Source of the DNA: Rhynochetos jubatus
Lineage: Eukaryota > Chordata > Aves > Eurypygiformes > Rhynochetidae
Direction of reading: 5' to 3'
Length of the DNA stretch: 64,000 nt
Assembly (NCBI GenBank): GCA_027574665.1
Contig: CM050650.1
Span: forward strand, 97,065,086 to 97,129,085
The notes under the pieces were generated by a model, which worked only from the letters and a program-made list of their open reading frames with translations, made no database searches and had not been told where the DNA came from. How positions within the stretch are numbered: the first letter of the stretch is position 1; every line of letters begins with the position of its first letter. Of this stretch, positions 49,581-60,870 are shown piece by piece. The position numbers were made by a program, and so were the translations under genes.

Positions 49581-50804
49581 GTCATGCCATTGCACTTTAC
49601 TGTGGAAAGTCAGAGGTTTAAGACTGAAAGAATAACATTATAAACAGTAATTACAAAAGTACTGAACTTTATGAAGTAGCTCTTGAAATTCTAATTAACC
49701 TGGCAAAAGACTGGCACATTGAACAATTCATGCTATTGTAGTTTATTAACTAATTTTAGCTATATAATGGCAAACAATCTTTTTGTATTTTGATAATGTT
49801 AACCAGTATGTTAGGTAACAGAATTAAGTGCAAAATGGTTGATAATTTCTTATTTAATATGTATCAGCCATAGGTCAGTGATAAATGGAACAAAGGAGAA
49901 AACAGCAATCCCTAGAAGTTGGGTTATTTCACTACAATACATAAGAGTGTAGGTTTATTTTGCTACATAACAATATTATATTACAAAGTTAAACTCAGAA
50001 GTATTTTAATTTTGAACCTGTTCTGCGAATTAACTGCTGTTTCAGCATAGATGTCAGTTGTTTTGAGTAAAACAAATGCTGCCCAGCTGTGTTGGATACA
50101 GGGAGGGCTTTGTGAGCAACTCTAAGGTCAAAAATACAAATACACCAGCTGAAAAGCTGGAAGTGCCTTTAGCTTTCCACTGGTGAGGACAGCAGACTTA
50201 CTGCCTCCAATAGTTTGGGATCTCTGAAGTCACATAATCCTGATTACCATCTTTCCTCATGCAGTCCTGTCTGCCTTAGTACAGTTTTGATTTTAGTAGA
50301 TGCTCACTGAAGGACTGGTAAAGCTAAATCTAAAATCAATATCAGAGGTGATGTAATCTCATAATCTGTAAATCTTGGAGTTGATGAGAATATTTTTTCT
50401 GAATTCATGATGGATGGAGGGAAGAGAAGATAATCAGAAATGCTTACTTTTAAAAAGAAGGTGTCAATTCATTTTTTCTTATTCTGATACTGAATCAAAT
50501 TGAAGCTGTAATAGTTTCACAAAATGTAATGAAAAGTTACGTGTTTGACTCTCAGGTGTATTCACCTCTCCAGTCTAAGAAATTGCTTGTGTCTTAGCTC
50601 ACTGTATTAAATCTTACTGATTTCCCAGCTTCATGTGTAACAGTGAAGTAATATTACTATGGAATATATAGGTGGATTTATTTCAGCCTTAAATAAATAA
50701 ATATCTAACATAATAATGGAGTTTGTTTACTGAGTTGTCTATGATTTTATTAGAAAGGGGGAAAACAGTCTGTCACAGCAACATCAGCAGCTTCCTTTAG
50801 TAAC

Positions 50805-50837
50805 GACCTTTCAGAGTTTGCTAAGAGGAAAGAACAG
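50805..50837 (+). repeat. Short duplicated motif, copy B
   Basis: Partner of 49026-49058, same orientation, about 1.78 kb apart. Flanks do not align. It could be a remnant of an old dispersed element. Confidence 0.6.
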
Positions 50838-52934
50838 CTGAAATACAAACATTAAAACTCTCACTGAGTTGTAATAAATTCCATAAAATTGTTATTTGTA
50901 GCTTGCCAAGGAAGATGTATAAATTGGTAGACATGCAAATGCCAAGCACAATATGAAGTTACTTGTCCTGAAACTCTGTGTTCTTGTGTGCCACGGTATT
51001 TTGTTTGTACAAAGCATTGATCCAAATCAGAAAGGGAGAGAAAACAACACTCTTACTGAGTCCAGGCTATGTAGTTCTCAACAGCTTCAAGCAGAAAATT
51101 GCTCCACTCAGGTGTAACCAGAAATTAATTCTCTGAGTCCTTGAATTGATGTGCATTCTTGATACAGTATCCTGATACAGAACCGTTCTTCTGGACTGCA
51201 GTTCCATAGGGTCATATGAAGTGAAGAGTAAGTTTGTACAATATGATTTGTATTTGTAATACAGCCACTTGGTTGTGTTCTAAGCAGTTCACTCAAGTGA
51301 AACTATTTTCTTTCTTTTTTATTTTTTCCCTTCCTATTCAGACTTGAGGGAAGAATTCCATCTGCCTTTTACAGCCATGAGTGAAAAATATTTCTCTTGT
51401 GAGCTGGGTTTTCCCCTCCATATCTTCATCCCTTTTCTTTCTCTGGATCACATCTACAGCATTCTTCTGGAGTCAAAACTCACTGCTGTGATTATAATGT
51501 CATTATTCTTACATTATTTGCTACATTTTAATATTGTCCTTGAAGATGTCCCATAAGATACAAATGCATTAGGTTGACATAACTTCCCTGCATATCTTTG
51601 AGAAGTTACTATTCAGAAATATTTCCTAGTAAAATTATTAATAACAAGGAGTTGATAAAACATTTATGTCTAAATATGAAAAACAAATGTTTTGTATACA
51701 AATTCATATTGTTCCATTCTGTCTTTAACACTGGAAAGATGGGTTTATGCCTGTATTTCTTATCTAAACTTTTGGCCTGAGAATTCCCCTTTAAGATAAG
51801 TGTGAAGAAAATGTAGAGTATTTCAGATATCATCTCCTGGTTGTCAAAAGCAGCACATAAAAAAACCATGCAGTATCAAAAAGTAACGAATTAAGCAGAA
51901 TAACATAAATGACTACAACCAAAATGCAGTGGGTTTACAGTGTGTTTCATCAATAGTTTTTAAGGTTTGCTTAGGAAATATGTTCTGCAGCTGTGAAAAG
52001 AAATCATGAGTTTGATTTTTTCTTTTAATTTTGAACATTAAAAAGAAAGTAGGATGCTTACTGGGACCTGGTATTTTGAGGTTACTGTCAGTAGAAACTT
52101 ATCGTGTCTTTTCCAAACTTGAGCCAGCTGGTTCTTCAATCTCACAGAAATTCATCTGTAACCAGACCCAGTACTCCGTAATTTGGAAACTCCTGGATGA
52201 TCTGAGAGGGGTACTGAAGTGTAGGGATTTCTTCACCCAGAGCAGGACACCAGGGTATCTGAAGATTTCTAGATCCTAAGTAAGGAAGTGGGAGTTCTGA
52301 CCTAGTTGACAGCACAGACTCACAATGCTTCGGCTTCTGTGTTGGGTTCCTGGGGAAACAGATTGACAGCCTGGTGTAGGTCACTTTTTAGGACAAGTTT
52401 GAAGGATGAAAGCCTAAGAAGTTTCTCTCAGGACATACTGTATTTTTACAAAATCATGTTTTATTTGTAATTATTGTTATTTCTACTTGGTTGTTCAGCT
52501 GTCCTCCTAGCTGGGGTCATAGCTCCTTCAGGTGGTGAAAATCAGTACTTAAGTGTCTCCTACCTCAAACATGCTTCTGTTCTGAGTTTAGCTGTGATCT
52601 TTACATACAAGAAAGTGTGCATATTATGATGTGCTTTTTTCCCCAGACTGTCCACAGACATTTGTACTAATGTGAGGAGGAGCATTTTATCAACACAGTG
52701 GACAGGGGTGGGTTCTCTATTTCAAATATATCTATCTCTCACATACACTTTCCATTTACTTTGGCCTTCCAAAATATGTATAATTTCTTAAATTGTATAA
52801 AAGAAGAATTGCTTCCCTCCCATCTTTTTCATCAATGACTTGAAGGAAAGACTGTCCAGATTTTACATTACGTTACATGGAGCAGTTTAGATTCTCTTTC
52901 TGTGCCACAAAGAGCTCAGGATCAGCCTCCCAGT

Positions 52935-52938
<4 letters not shown>

Positions 52939-52970
<32 letters not shown>
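52939..52970. repeat. Poly-T tract, 32 T
   Basis: An uninterrupted run of 32 T. The sequence to its right contains no AATAAA on the minus strand near the tract, so a processed-transcript tail is not supported. Confidence 0.9.
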
Positions 52971-52971
<1 letters not shown>

Positions 52972-55763
52972 TAATTACTACTCAGCTGTTAAACAGCTCT
53001 TAGAATGGAAAACTGATAGAATTATCACTTTTTCCCACTCTGAATATGGTGAAAGTCATCCCAGTCTATGATAAAATCATGAACATCAATGAAAGAAATA
53101 GACAATTTGAAAACCCATGAGAGAATGAAATGGTAGATAATTAATTGAATATAAGATACCACTAGATGAATTCCATAGCTCATCAATTACTAAAAATAAA
53201 TAAATAAAAGTGCTAAAAGTAAATTTATTTCTTTTTAAGATAAGTCGATATCACTAGTTATTTTCCATCACTATTATTTTCTAACACTAACATTTTCTTA
53301 ATTTAGTGAGTTTTTTCCTTTATGCTTCCTTAGAGTTTTGTCCCTTGAAACACAATAATAATAACAATAAGGAACAAAATTTTTTGAAACTGATCAAAAG
53401 CACAATGCGGGAGATCTGGTGTGGTTTCTAAAACAGAGATTTTTGTGTTTTCTCTAAATCCTCTGGACACAGTACTTAAAAGCCATGAAGTACAGCGAGT
53501 CCTACAGCACTGGAAAAACTGGCATCTTCAAATAAGTTCTACTTGCTTGGCTGTAGCAGCACCAAATCTTGAGATGAAAAGAAAAGCTGATTCTTTAGAG
53601 ATGTTAAAGTGACTGGGAATCAACTTAATTTGGAAAATGTATAATTGAAACTTTTCTGTTAAATATGTCATTTGTATTTCACTATTTGTTGATGCCCTAA
53701 AACAGCTTCAGATGTTTTGCTTTGATTTGTACAGTGCAGTCTCTACGGAGATCTAGTTCAGTGTGGGCGTAGACAGAATAGGTGCTCATAGTGTGAGAAC
53801 AGGCTGGAGCTCAGTGGTTTACAAATTGTGAGTCTCTTTTACCTCCAGAGTAGTGTCCTGCTTTTGGCTTTACAACAAACCAGCTTCCAATAGTGCAAGT
53901 GCAGCTACCTTCTAAACTGAGAAATCAATAAAAGCATACTGAATCAGTAATATTTTTATGAGAACTTCATACATCTTCTAGTTTGCATTCTTTGCATCAA
54001 ACTTTTTTTAATAGTTCCAGGTCTTTTCCATAATCAAGCTAAGTATACTTGAGATCTGGTGCTGCTTATATACCCTGTTTAGAAATACTCTTCTGTGTTG
54101 TGTTGAGGTCCAAGGATTATTTTGGTCCATGACAGATGTTACTGTATTTGTTGTGTTGCCTGGAAGAGAAGATTATTTTCCTGCTGGGATCCTTTGTAGA
54201 AATATCCATGTATACAAGAAAGTGTTTCTTAAATGTTGGCAAACACTGGGAAGTAATTTGTCATTTGTTTTCCAGCGTTTTTTTCATTTCACTTAATGTA
54301 TTTTCCAAAATGTATTCTGATGTATTTTGGCCACCTGGACTTGAATTATTATGAAGCAGAAGTTTTGCTTAGCTGGAAACTAATGTGTTTGAATATTGTG
54401 GTAAAACTAGGGAGATAAGGAAACTTTTGTCTACTCGTGCTTTTCTGTAGGATAAAAATATCTCTGTTCTTTCATTGACCATCTTGCTTTCATTTAACTA
54501 TGTATGTTTACAAACTAATGCTGTAAATGAAATCAATAATCTGAGTAGACCTACTTACACCAATACGAAGGGGATTACAGTCGTGCTAAATTTATTTGTG
54601 TATAGTTAAAAAAGGAAGCTGTGCTGGGCGGTGTGTAATGCTTCACTGAAATCAATAGGCATGTGATATTTTGCTGTAACTGGAAAACTCTACCAGAAAT
54701 TATTCTGAAATAAGAGCTTTTAGTCTGAGGAAACCCCTTGGTAGGTTTCCAAGTAAGCCACCACTTGAAATACTGTTTTCCTTCTCTTTCATAGAGAACA
54801 CACCAAAACATGAAAGTCATCCTGCATAGAACATAAAACATTACATTAGAAGAAAGTAGCTCTTTGTGTAGATGGAAGTCAGATCTGCACTCCAAAGAAG
54901 CTAAAATAAAAAGGTTTGGAAATGCACCTGTTCAAGAAGGTTGGCTTTCTAGGTTTATTGGAACTCTCACAGACCTTTTTATCAATCTTTGGGACTTAAT
55001 TTAGACAGGCCTTTTTGGGAGGCAGAATGGAGTGTTAAGTGAGATGGGGTTGGGAATGTCTGTGTTTACAGCCATGCTGCAGGCTTCTCCATCTCTAAAC
55101 GGACCTTGACCAACCGTTCCATGGGGAACCAGCCTTCCCTCTCTTTCTTCCACCTCAGAAAGGATTTACATTGACCTAACATGCAGCAGCTATGGCAAGG
55201 CAGTAAGTATGTTTCTTCTCAACTGCTCAGCAACTTCTGCTTTAACAAAATCCACGCTGCAATCTGCACACAGCAGACAACGTACAAGTAAATTGAACAG
55301 TTACTCTCTTTGTTTCACCTACACCCGCAGCAGGTGTTTGTTACATCACTGTAACATGAAATCAGTGGAAAAAGGCATGCAGATTAGCTGAAAGCTCTAA
55401 TACTGAACATCCATCTCATCTGGCACTTCTACCAGTTGTTTTGGAAAGGGAGAGATGATACCACAGTTAAAGCCAAGATAGCCAAAATAAAGCCAATAAA
55501 ATTACTCATTTCAGTGTAAGGCAATGTCAGAGTATTGCTTTTACATCTTGGCTGAATAAGGCTGCAAAAAAGAATAAATAATTGTGCAAGAGACTATGCA
55601 CTTCTGAATTTTCAATTGGCCACCTCATTAGTTTAATCCAGATAAGTTTCTTTACTTGATTGCAACATTCTCTTGAAATTTCAAGTGACTGAACTTGTTG
55701 TGTGCCTAAAACACTGAGCCAAATTAAACCCCTTCAATATTATTTCTGCTACTGAAATTCAGA

Positions 55764-55809
55764 TTTATTATTATTGGTTTTGTTATTGTTGTTGTTGTTA
55801 TTATTATTA
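55764..55809. repeat. TTA/TTG microsatellite-like tract
   Basis: It consists of TTATTATTGG, TTGTTGTTGTTA and TTATTATTAA units. Low complexity. Confidence 0.75.
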
Positions 55810-57059
55810 AATATTAACACTGTTAAGTGTTGTCTTAAAAATCTATTGGAAAATACTTTACTATGACCATTCAGTGTTAGATGCAGTCTAATGCAAATGT
55901 TTAAACAGATCATTTTATTTAAGTGGTATTTCTAATTTGGTTCTTTCTAACTAATGTAACAGTGGTAAATGTTGTGAAATAAGGGAAATGAGTAGGTAAT
56001 ATGTCTGTAGACATAATTCTCCATTTCATATTTTTGCATTCTTCTGTCAGAAAATTCAGGTTAAAAATAAATAAATTACATTAGCGAAACAGTGGGGAGG
56101 CAGAAAATTGCTTTGTGAATCCTCAAAAGAAAGGGTAAATACATTGAAATGCCTGGTTCATCTAATTCCTGTTCTGATACTAACTGAATATTAATCTACC
56201 ATGATTTGTTAATAATTTTTTTCCTTATATATTCTCCTTGGTTTGTTATTTGTTGATTTATTTTTCACTGAACTCTACACTTAACTACATAATACCCAAA
56301 AAAATCCATAGCAATGTAGTTTTGTGTTAGTATAATTGGGAGATGGAGAAGAAATTGCTTTCATATTCCTATTTTATGGCTCTGATAGTTCCTCTTCAAA
56401 CCTCACACTTTGAGAGAGCAGAAATTATCAGTATTTATTTTCACCTTGCTCATTCTCACCTGCAGACAATGTCACTGGCTAATCTCAGGCTCTTGCTATA
56501 CATGGCAACAGAATCCTTTTCAGAATAAGATCGTACCACTATGATTTGAATCCAGGGCCTTGAAACAACCTCCACCCCAACCACAAGCCTCTAGGACAAC
56601 TGTAAGATGCTATCCTAAACAAATGAAATTGTCACCAACACTCCCAGTCACAGGGAAGGGTTTTGAAACAGAGAATCTGTTGAATCTGCTGACTCAACAA
56701 ATAGTTACAGGAATAGTGCCACAGCCAGGGGTTCGGCTACTTAGATCATGGGACTCACTTTGAGAAACCTGATTTACTGTGAGCTGATGGGGTCCATCTG
56801 TCAGAGAAGTGGAAGAGCAGGTGATGGTAGGATGGTCATAGGTTTGCCAAGCTGGTGAAAAGTGCTTCAGACCAAAGTTGTTGGTGGAGGGGATCCTCAG
56901 TCCATCCCACAGTGTCAGCAACTGATGCCCAGAGACTGGTGAAGGATCACAGGTCAATGAGACAGTACCTGAAGAGCACCACAAAGGAATTCCACACACT
57001 CCAGTCAGCTTCACTGGGGACCCAACTTAAATGCCTCTATGCAAAAGTATGTAGCATGG

Positions 57060-57610
57060 GGAATTAGGAGTTAGAGGACTTACAGATGTATGCACGCCTG
57101 CAGGTCTATGAAGTTATTGTCATCACAGAGTCATGGTGGGATGGCTCCTATGACTCCAGACTTGGAATGGAAGGATACAGGCTCTTTAGGAAGGACAGGC
57201 AGGGGAGACGGGGAGGACGGGCACCTCCCTCTCCGTCAATGACCAGCTGGAGCACATAGAACTCCACCCGGAGGTGGATGAGGAGCCAACCAAGAGTCAG
57301 GAATAAAGGGAGGGCAGGGACAGGAGACATTATAGGGGAGGTCTGCTACAGGCCACCCAGCAAGAAAGACCGAGTGAATGAGGCCCTCTATAGACAGATA
57401 AGAGCATCCTTATGTTCACAAGCCCTGGTCCTCATCAGGGCCTTCAATCATCCCAATATCTGTTGGAGGGACAACACAGCAAGGGTAAGCAATCCAGGAG
57501 GTTTCTGGAATGCTTTGATAAGTTTTTTCTCCAAGAGATAGAAAGGCTAATGAAGAGAGGTGCTATGCTGGACCTTGTTCTCACTAAAGTGAGGGGCTGG
57601 TGGGGAATGT
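57060..57610 (+). pseudogene. CR1 ORF2 endonuclease domain, broken
   Basis: This is the AP-endonuclease-like domain that nicks target DNA in CR1 retrotransposition. Recognisable segments include GMEGYRLFRKDRQGR, EVCYRPPSKKDRVNEALYRQ, SQALVLIRAFNHPNICWRDN and a later GSLGCSDHEMVEFKI in another frame. In the family the core motif is Gly-Asp-Phe-Asn. Here the Gly reads Arg and the Asp reads Ala (codon 57440-57442), while the Asn (57446-57448) is kept. Together with stops and frameshifts this domain is dead. Confidence 0.85.
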
Positions 57611-58019
57611 GAAGCTCAAGGGCAGTCTTGGCTGCAGTGACCATGAAATGGTGGAGTTCAAGATTCTTAGGGCAGTGAGGAAGCTGCACAACAATCTCGC
57701 TACCCTTGAATTCAGGAGAGCAGAGTTTAGCCTCTTCAGGGATCTTCCTGGTAGAGTAACATGGGACAAAGCTGAGGAGGGAAGAGAGGCCCAAGAAATC
57801 TGGTAAATAATCAAGGTTCACCTCCTCCAAACTCATGAGCAATGCATCCCAGCAAAGAGAAAGTCAGGCAAAAATGACAGGAGGCCAGCTTGGACAGAGA
57901 GCTCTTGGACAAACACAAAAAAGAAGCTGACAGGCTGAGGAAGCAAGGACAAGTAACCTGGGAGGAATGCAGAGAAATTGTCTGAGCAGACATGGATAAG
58001 GTTAGGGAAACTAAAGCCC

Positions 58020-59100
58020 TGATAGAATTAAATTTGGCCAGGGATGTCAAGGGCAAAATGAAATGTTTCTATAGGTACATCAGTGACAAAAGTAAAATTA
58101 GGAAAAATGTGGGCTCTCTCAAGAAGAAAATGGGAGACCTGGTCACCCAGGATGTGTAGAAGACTGAAGTGCCCAACAACTTTTTTGCCTCAGTCTTCAC
58201 CAGAAAGTGCTTAAGTCATACTGCCCAAGTCACGAAAGGCAAAGGCGGGGACTGGGACAATGAAGAACCACCTGCTGTAGGAGACCAGGTTTGAGACCAT
58301 CGAAGGAACCTGAAGGTGCACAAGTCCATGGGACCTGACAAGATGCATCTGTGGGTCCTGAGGGAACTGACAGACAAAGTGGCCAAGCTACTATCCATCA
58401 AATTTGAGAAGTCGTGGAAGTCCCCACTGACTGGTAAAGGGGAAACGTAGCCCCCATTTTTAAAAAGGGAAATGAGGTGGACCAAGGGAACTACAGGCCA
58501 TTCAGTCTCACATCTGTGCCTGGAAAGATCATGGAGCAGATCCTCCTGAAAACTGTGCTAGAACACATGGAAGCTAAGGAGGTGATTGGTAAGAGCTGAC
58601 ACAGCTTCTACACTAAGGGAAAATCACGCCTGACATTTGGTGGGCTTCTACGATGTGTTTACAGAATGGGTGGATAGAGGAAGAGCAAGTGATATCACCT
58701 ACCTGACTTGTGCAAAGCATTTGACATTATCCCACACAAATTCCTTGTCTCTAAATTGGAGAGACATGGATTTGATGGATAGACCACATGGTGGGTAAGG
58801 AATTGGCTGGATGGTTGCATTCAAAGAGTTGTGGTCAATGGCTCAGTGTCCAAGTGGAGACCAGTGATGAGGGGCATTGATCAGGGGTTGGTATTGAGAC
58901 TGAGGTTGTTCAACATCTTTGTTGGCAACATGGATGGTGGGATCAAATGCACCCTCAGCAAGTTTGCCAACGACACCAAGCTCTGTGGTACAGTCGACAT
59001 GCTGGAGGGAAGGGATTCCATCCAGAGGGACCTTGACAGGCTGGAGTTGTGGGCCCATGTGAACCTCACGAATTTCTACAAGGCCAAATGCAAGGTCCTG
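58020..59100 (+). pseudogene. CR1 ORF2 reverse transcriptase domain, broken
   Basis: This is the reverse transcriptase that copies CR1 RNA at the nicked target. Visible are a [20 protein letters not shown]-like segment near 58490, motif A as LCKAFDIIPHKFLVSKLERH with its Asp retained (58723-58725), and MVNGSVSKWRPVMRGI. The catalytic FADD box reads FAND, with the first Asp changed to Asn at codon 58969-58971. Several stops separate these pieces. The motif A and FAND segments share one reading frame. Confidence 0.85.
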
Positions 59101-59105
59101 CACAT

Positions 59106-59400
59106 TTGTGACTTTTTACAAGGGCCTGTAGTGACAGGATAAGGGGGCATGGGTTTAAACTGAAAGCAGGGAGATTTAGATTAGATATCAGGAAGTTCTT
59201 CACTGTGGAGGTGGTGAGGCACTGGAACAGGTTGCTCAGAGAACTTGTGGATGTCCCATCCCTGGCTGTCTTCAAGTCCAGGCTGGATGAGGCTTTGAGT
59301 AACCTGGTCTAGTGGAAGGTGTCCCTGCCCATGGCAGGAGGGCTGGAAGTAGATTATCTTTAAGGTGCCTTCCGACCCTAACCATTCTATGATTCTATGA
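59106..59400 (+). mobile_element. Second CR1 LINE inserted inside the first
   Basis: A sense-oriented CR1 tail starts at a 'gactttttacaagggcc' segment, runs through the ORF2 end ('[11 protein letters not shown]'-like) and the 3' UTR (GTGTCCCTGCCCATGGCAGG), and ends ATTCTATGATTCTATGA at 59400. Immediately after it, at 59401, the host CR1 resumes with ATCCCAAGCACAAATATGGG, which belongs about 14 bp after the point where the host stopped. This is therefore a younger insertion that cost a few bases of the host element. Confidence 0.85.
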
Positions 59401-60055
59401 ATCCCAAGCACAAATATGGGATGGGCAGAAACAGACCTGAGGAGAGGGACTTGAGGGTGTTGGTTGATGAGAATCATAGAATCATAGAATGGTTAGGGTT
59501 GGAAGCTCAAGATGACCCAGAAATGTGAACTTACAGCCCAGAAAACTAACTGTATCCTGGGCTGTATCAAAAGAATCGTGGCCAGCAGGTCAAAGGGGGG
59601 ATTCTCTCCCACTACTCTGCTCTTGTAAGACCCCACCTGGAGTACTGTGTCCAACTGTGGAGCCCTCAGCATAAGAAGGATATTGACCAGTTGGAACGAG
59701 TTCAGAGAAGGTCACAAAGATGCTCAGAGGGCTGGAGCACCTCTGCTATGAAGAAAGGCTGAGAGAATTGGGCTTGTTCAGCCTAGAGAAGAAAAGGCTC
59801 CGGGGAAACCTTATTGCAGCCTTCCAGTACCTGAAGGGGACTACAAGAAAGCTGGGGGTGGGGGGAGGCTTTTTACAAGAGTATGTAGTGACAGGACAAG
59901 AGGTAATGGCTTTCAACTGAAAGAGGGCAGATTTAGATTAGGTATAAGGAAGAAAATTTTCATTATGCAGGTGCTGAGGCACAGGACCAGGTTTCCCAGA
60001 GAAGTTGTGCTTGTTCTTTTCCCTGGAAGTGACCAGACCAGGCTGTATGAGCCTT
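59401..60055 (+). mobile_element. Long CR1 LINE, resumed 3' part
   Basis: This continues the element from 56650: ORF2 C-terminal signatures [12 protein letters not shown]-like, [20 protein letters not shown] and [20 protein letters not shown], then a degenerate 'gcaggtgctgaggcacaggaccagg' segment. Homology fades at about 60055 (CTGTATGAGCCTTA), before the 3' UTR and terminal repeat, so its own 3' end is deleted or overwritten. A 31-bp inverted CR1 tail interrupts it at 59472. Confidence 0.85.
59472..59502 (-). mobile_element. 31-bp inverted CR1 3'-tail inside the long CR1
   Basis: AATCATAGAATCATAGAATG followed by GTTAGGGTTGG is the reverse complement of a CR1 terminus. It sits exactly between GTTGATGAG and AAGCTCAAGATGACCC, which are contiguous in the CR1 ORF2. 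It is either an extremely short CR1 insertion or a template-switch copy of the terminus at 59370-59400. Confidence 0.8.
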
Positions 60056-60413
60056 AGATTACTCTTCAACTGACTAAATACGACACACCTTGTAAAAGTC
60101 TGAATATTTGTCCAAAGTAAATCTTTATAAACAATTACTCAAGTATTTCTCTGATCCTTTGGGTTAGAAATGTTAATTTATGAGTTAAAGAACCATTGCA
60201 GAGAAGAAAATTCAACTTAGCTGGTAGAAATTAAAGTGACTGAAAACACATTGATATCTCATAAAGCAAAAATGGACATAGAATTTTGATAAACATAAGA
60301 ATTACAAATATATAAAAAAAAATATGTGCACCTTTAGCTGAGACTCATTGTAAAATAACAGAAAATGTCACTTTCATTTGTGTAACCAAACACTTCTCAT
60401 TACAATGAATAAT
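60056..60413. other. Spacer between the CR1 and the LTR
   Basis: About 360 bp of AT-rich intron with no feature that I can name. Confidence 0.5.
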
Positions 60414-60870
60414 TGTCTTGGTTTCAGCTGGGATAAAGTTATTTTTCCTCCTAGTAGCTGGTATAGTGTTGTATTTTTTCTTTAGCCTGAGTATAATATG
60501 ATAATACACTGATACTTTGTTTGTTGCTAAGTGGTACTTATACTAAAACAAGGACTTTTCAGCTTCTTATGCTCTGCCAATGAGGTGGAAAAGAAGCTGT
60601 GAGGGAGATTAGCCAGGGCAGATGACCCCAACTGGCTAAAGGGACATTCCATACCACCTGACATCATGCTCAGTATATCAACCAGGGCAGTAATCACTGC
60701 TCAGGGACTGGTTGGGTATTGGTTGGCAAGTGGTGAGCAGTTGTGTCACTTGTTTTCCCACGGTTTTGTTTTTCTCTCTCTTTTTTTTTTTTTTTCTTTT
60801 TTTTTACAATTTTTTAATACTATTATTATCATCATTAATATTATTGTTGCTGTTTTTGTTATTAATGTTG
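60414..60870 (+). mobile_element. Avian ERV LTR, sense orientation, 3' end unresolved
   Basis: It starts TGTCTTGGTTTCAGCTGGGA and carries the series TTTTTCCTCCTAGTAGCTGG, AGCCAGGGCAGATGACCCCA, AAAGGGACATTCCATACCAC, CATCATGCTCAGTATATCAA (degenerate TATA region) and CACTGCTCAGGGACTGG. A T-rich and ATT/ATC-repeat tract (60780-60870) follows, as is usual for the downstream half of this LTR type. No R/U5 end or CCACAACA terminus is found, so it is truncated or too diverged. It is the same family as the pieces at 20.2 and 49.4 kb. Confidence 0.75.

Larger units (their letters stand above)
49581..56649. other. Intronic sequence, nothing specific
   Basis: No exon or nameable interspersed repeat. It has a 32-T tract at 52939-52970, AAAT/ATAA microsatellite bits near 50690 and 53195, and a TTA/TTG tract at 55764-55809. 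Confidence 0.5.
56650..59105 (+). mobile_element. Long degenerate CR1 LINE, 5' and central part
   Basis: This is the longest retroelement here. It contains CR1 5' region sequence (start approximate), the ORF2 endonuclease (from about 57060 to 57610), a linker and the reverse transcriptase (about 58020-59100), in many short frames broken by stops and shifts. Homology stops at about 59105, just after KCKVLHI, and resumes at 59401 with the next piece of the same ORF. The gap is filled by a separate CR1 copy. No functional product is possible. Confidence 0.9.

Noticed and set aside
52939-53041. 32-T tract considered as the poly(A) tail of a minus-strand processed pseudogene
   Set aside because: No AATAAA just upstream on the minus strand, no coding remnant and no target duplication seen.
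57444-57842. 132-codon minus frame
   Set aside because: It is antisense to the CR1 endonuclease region.
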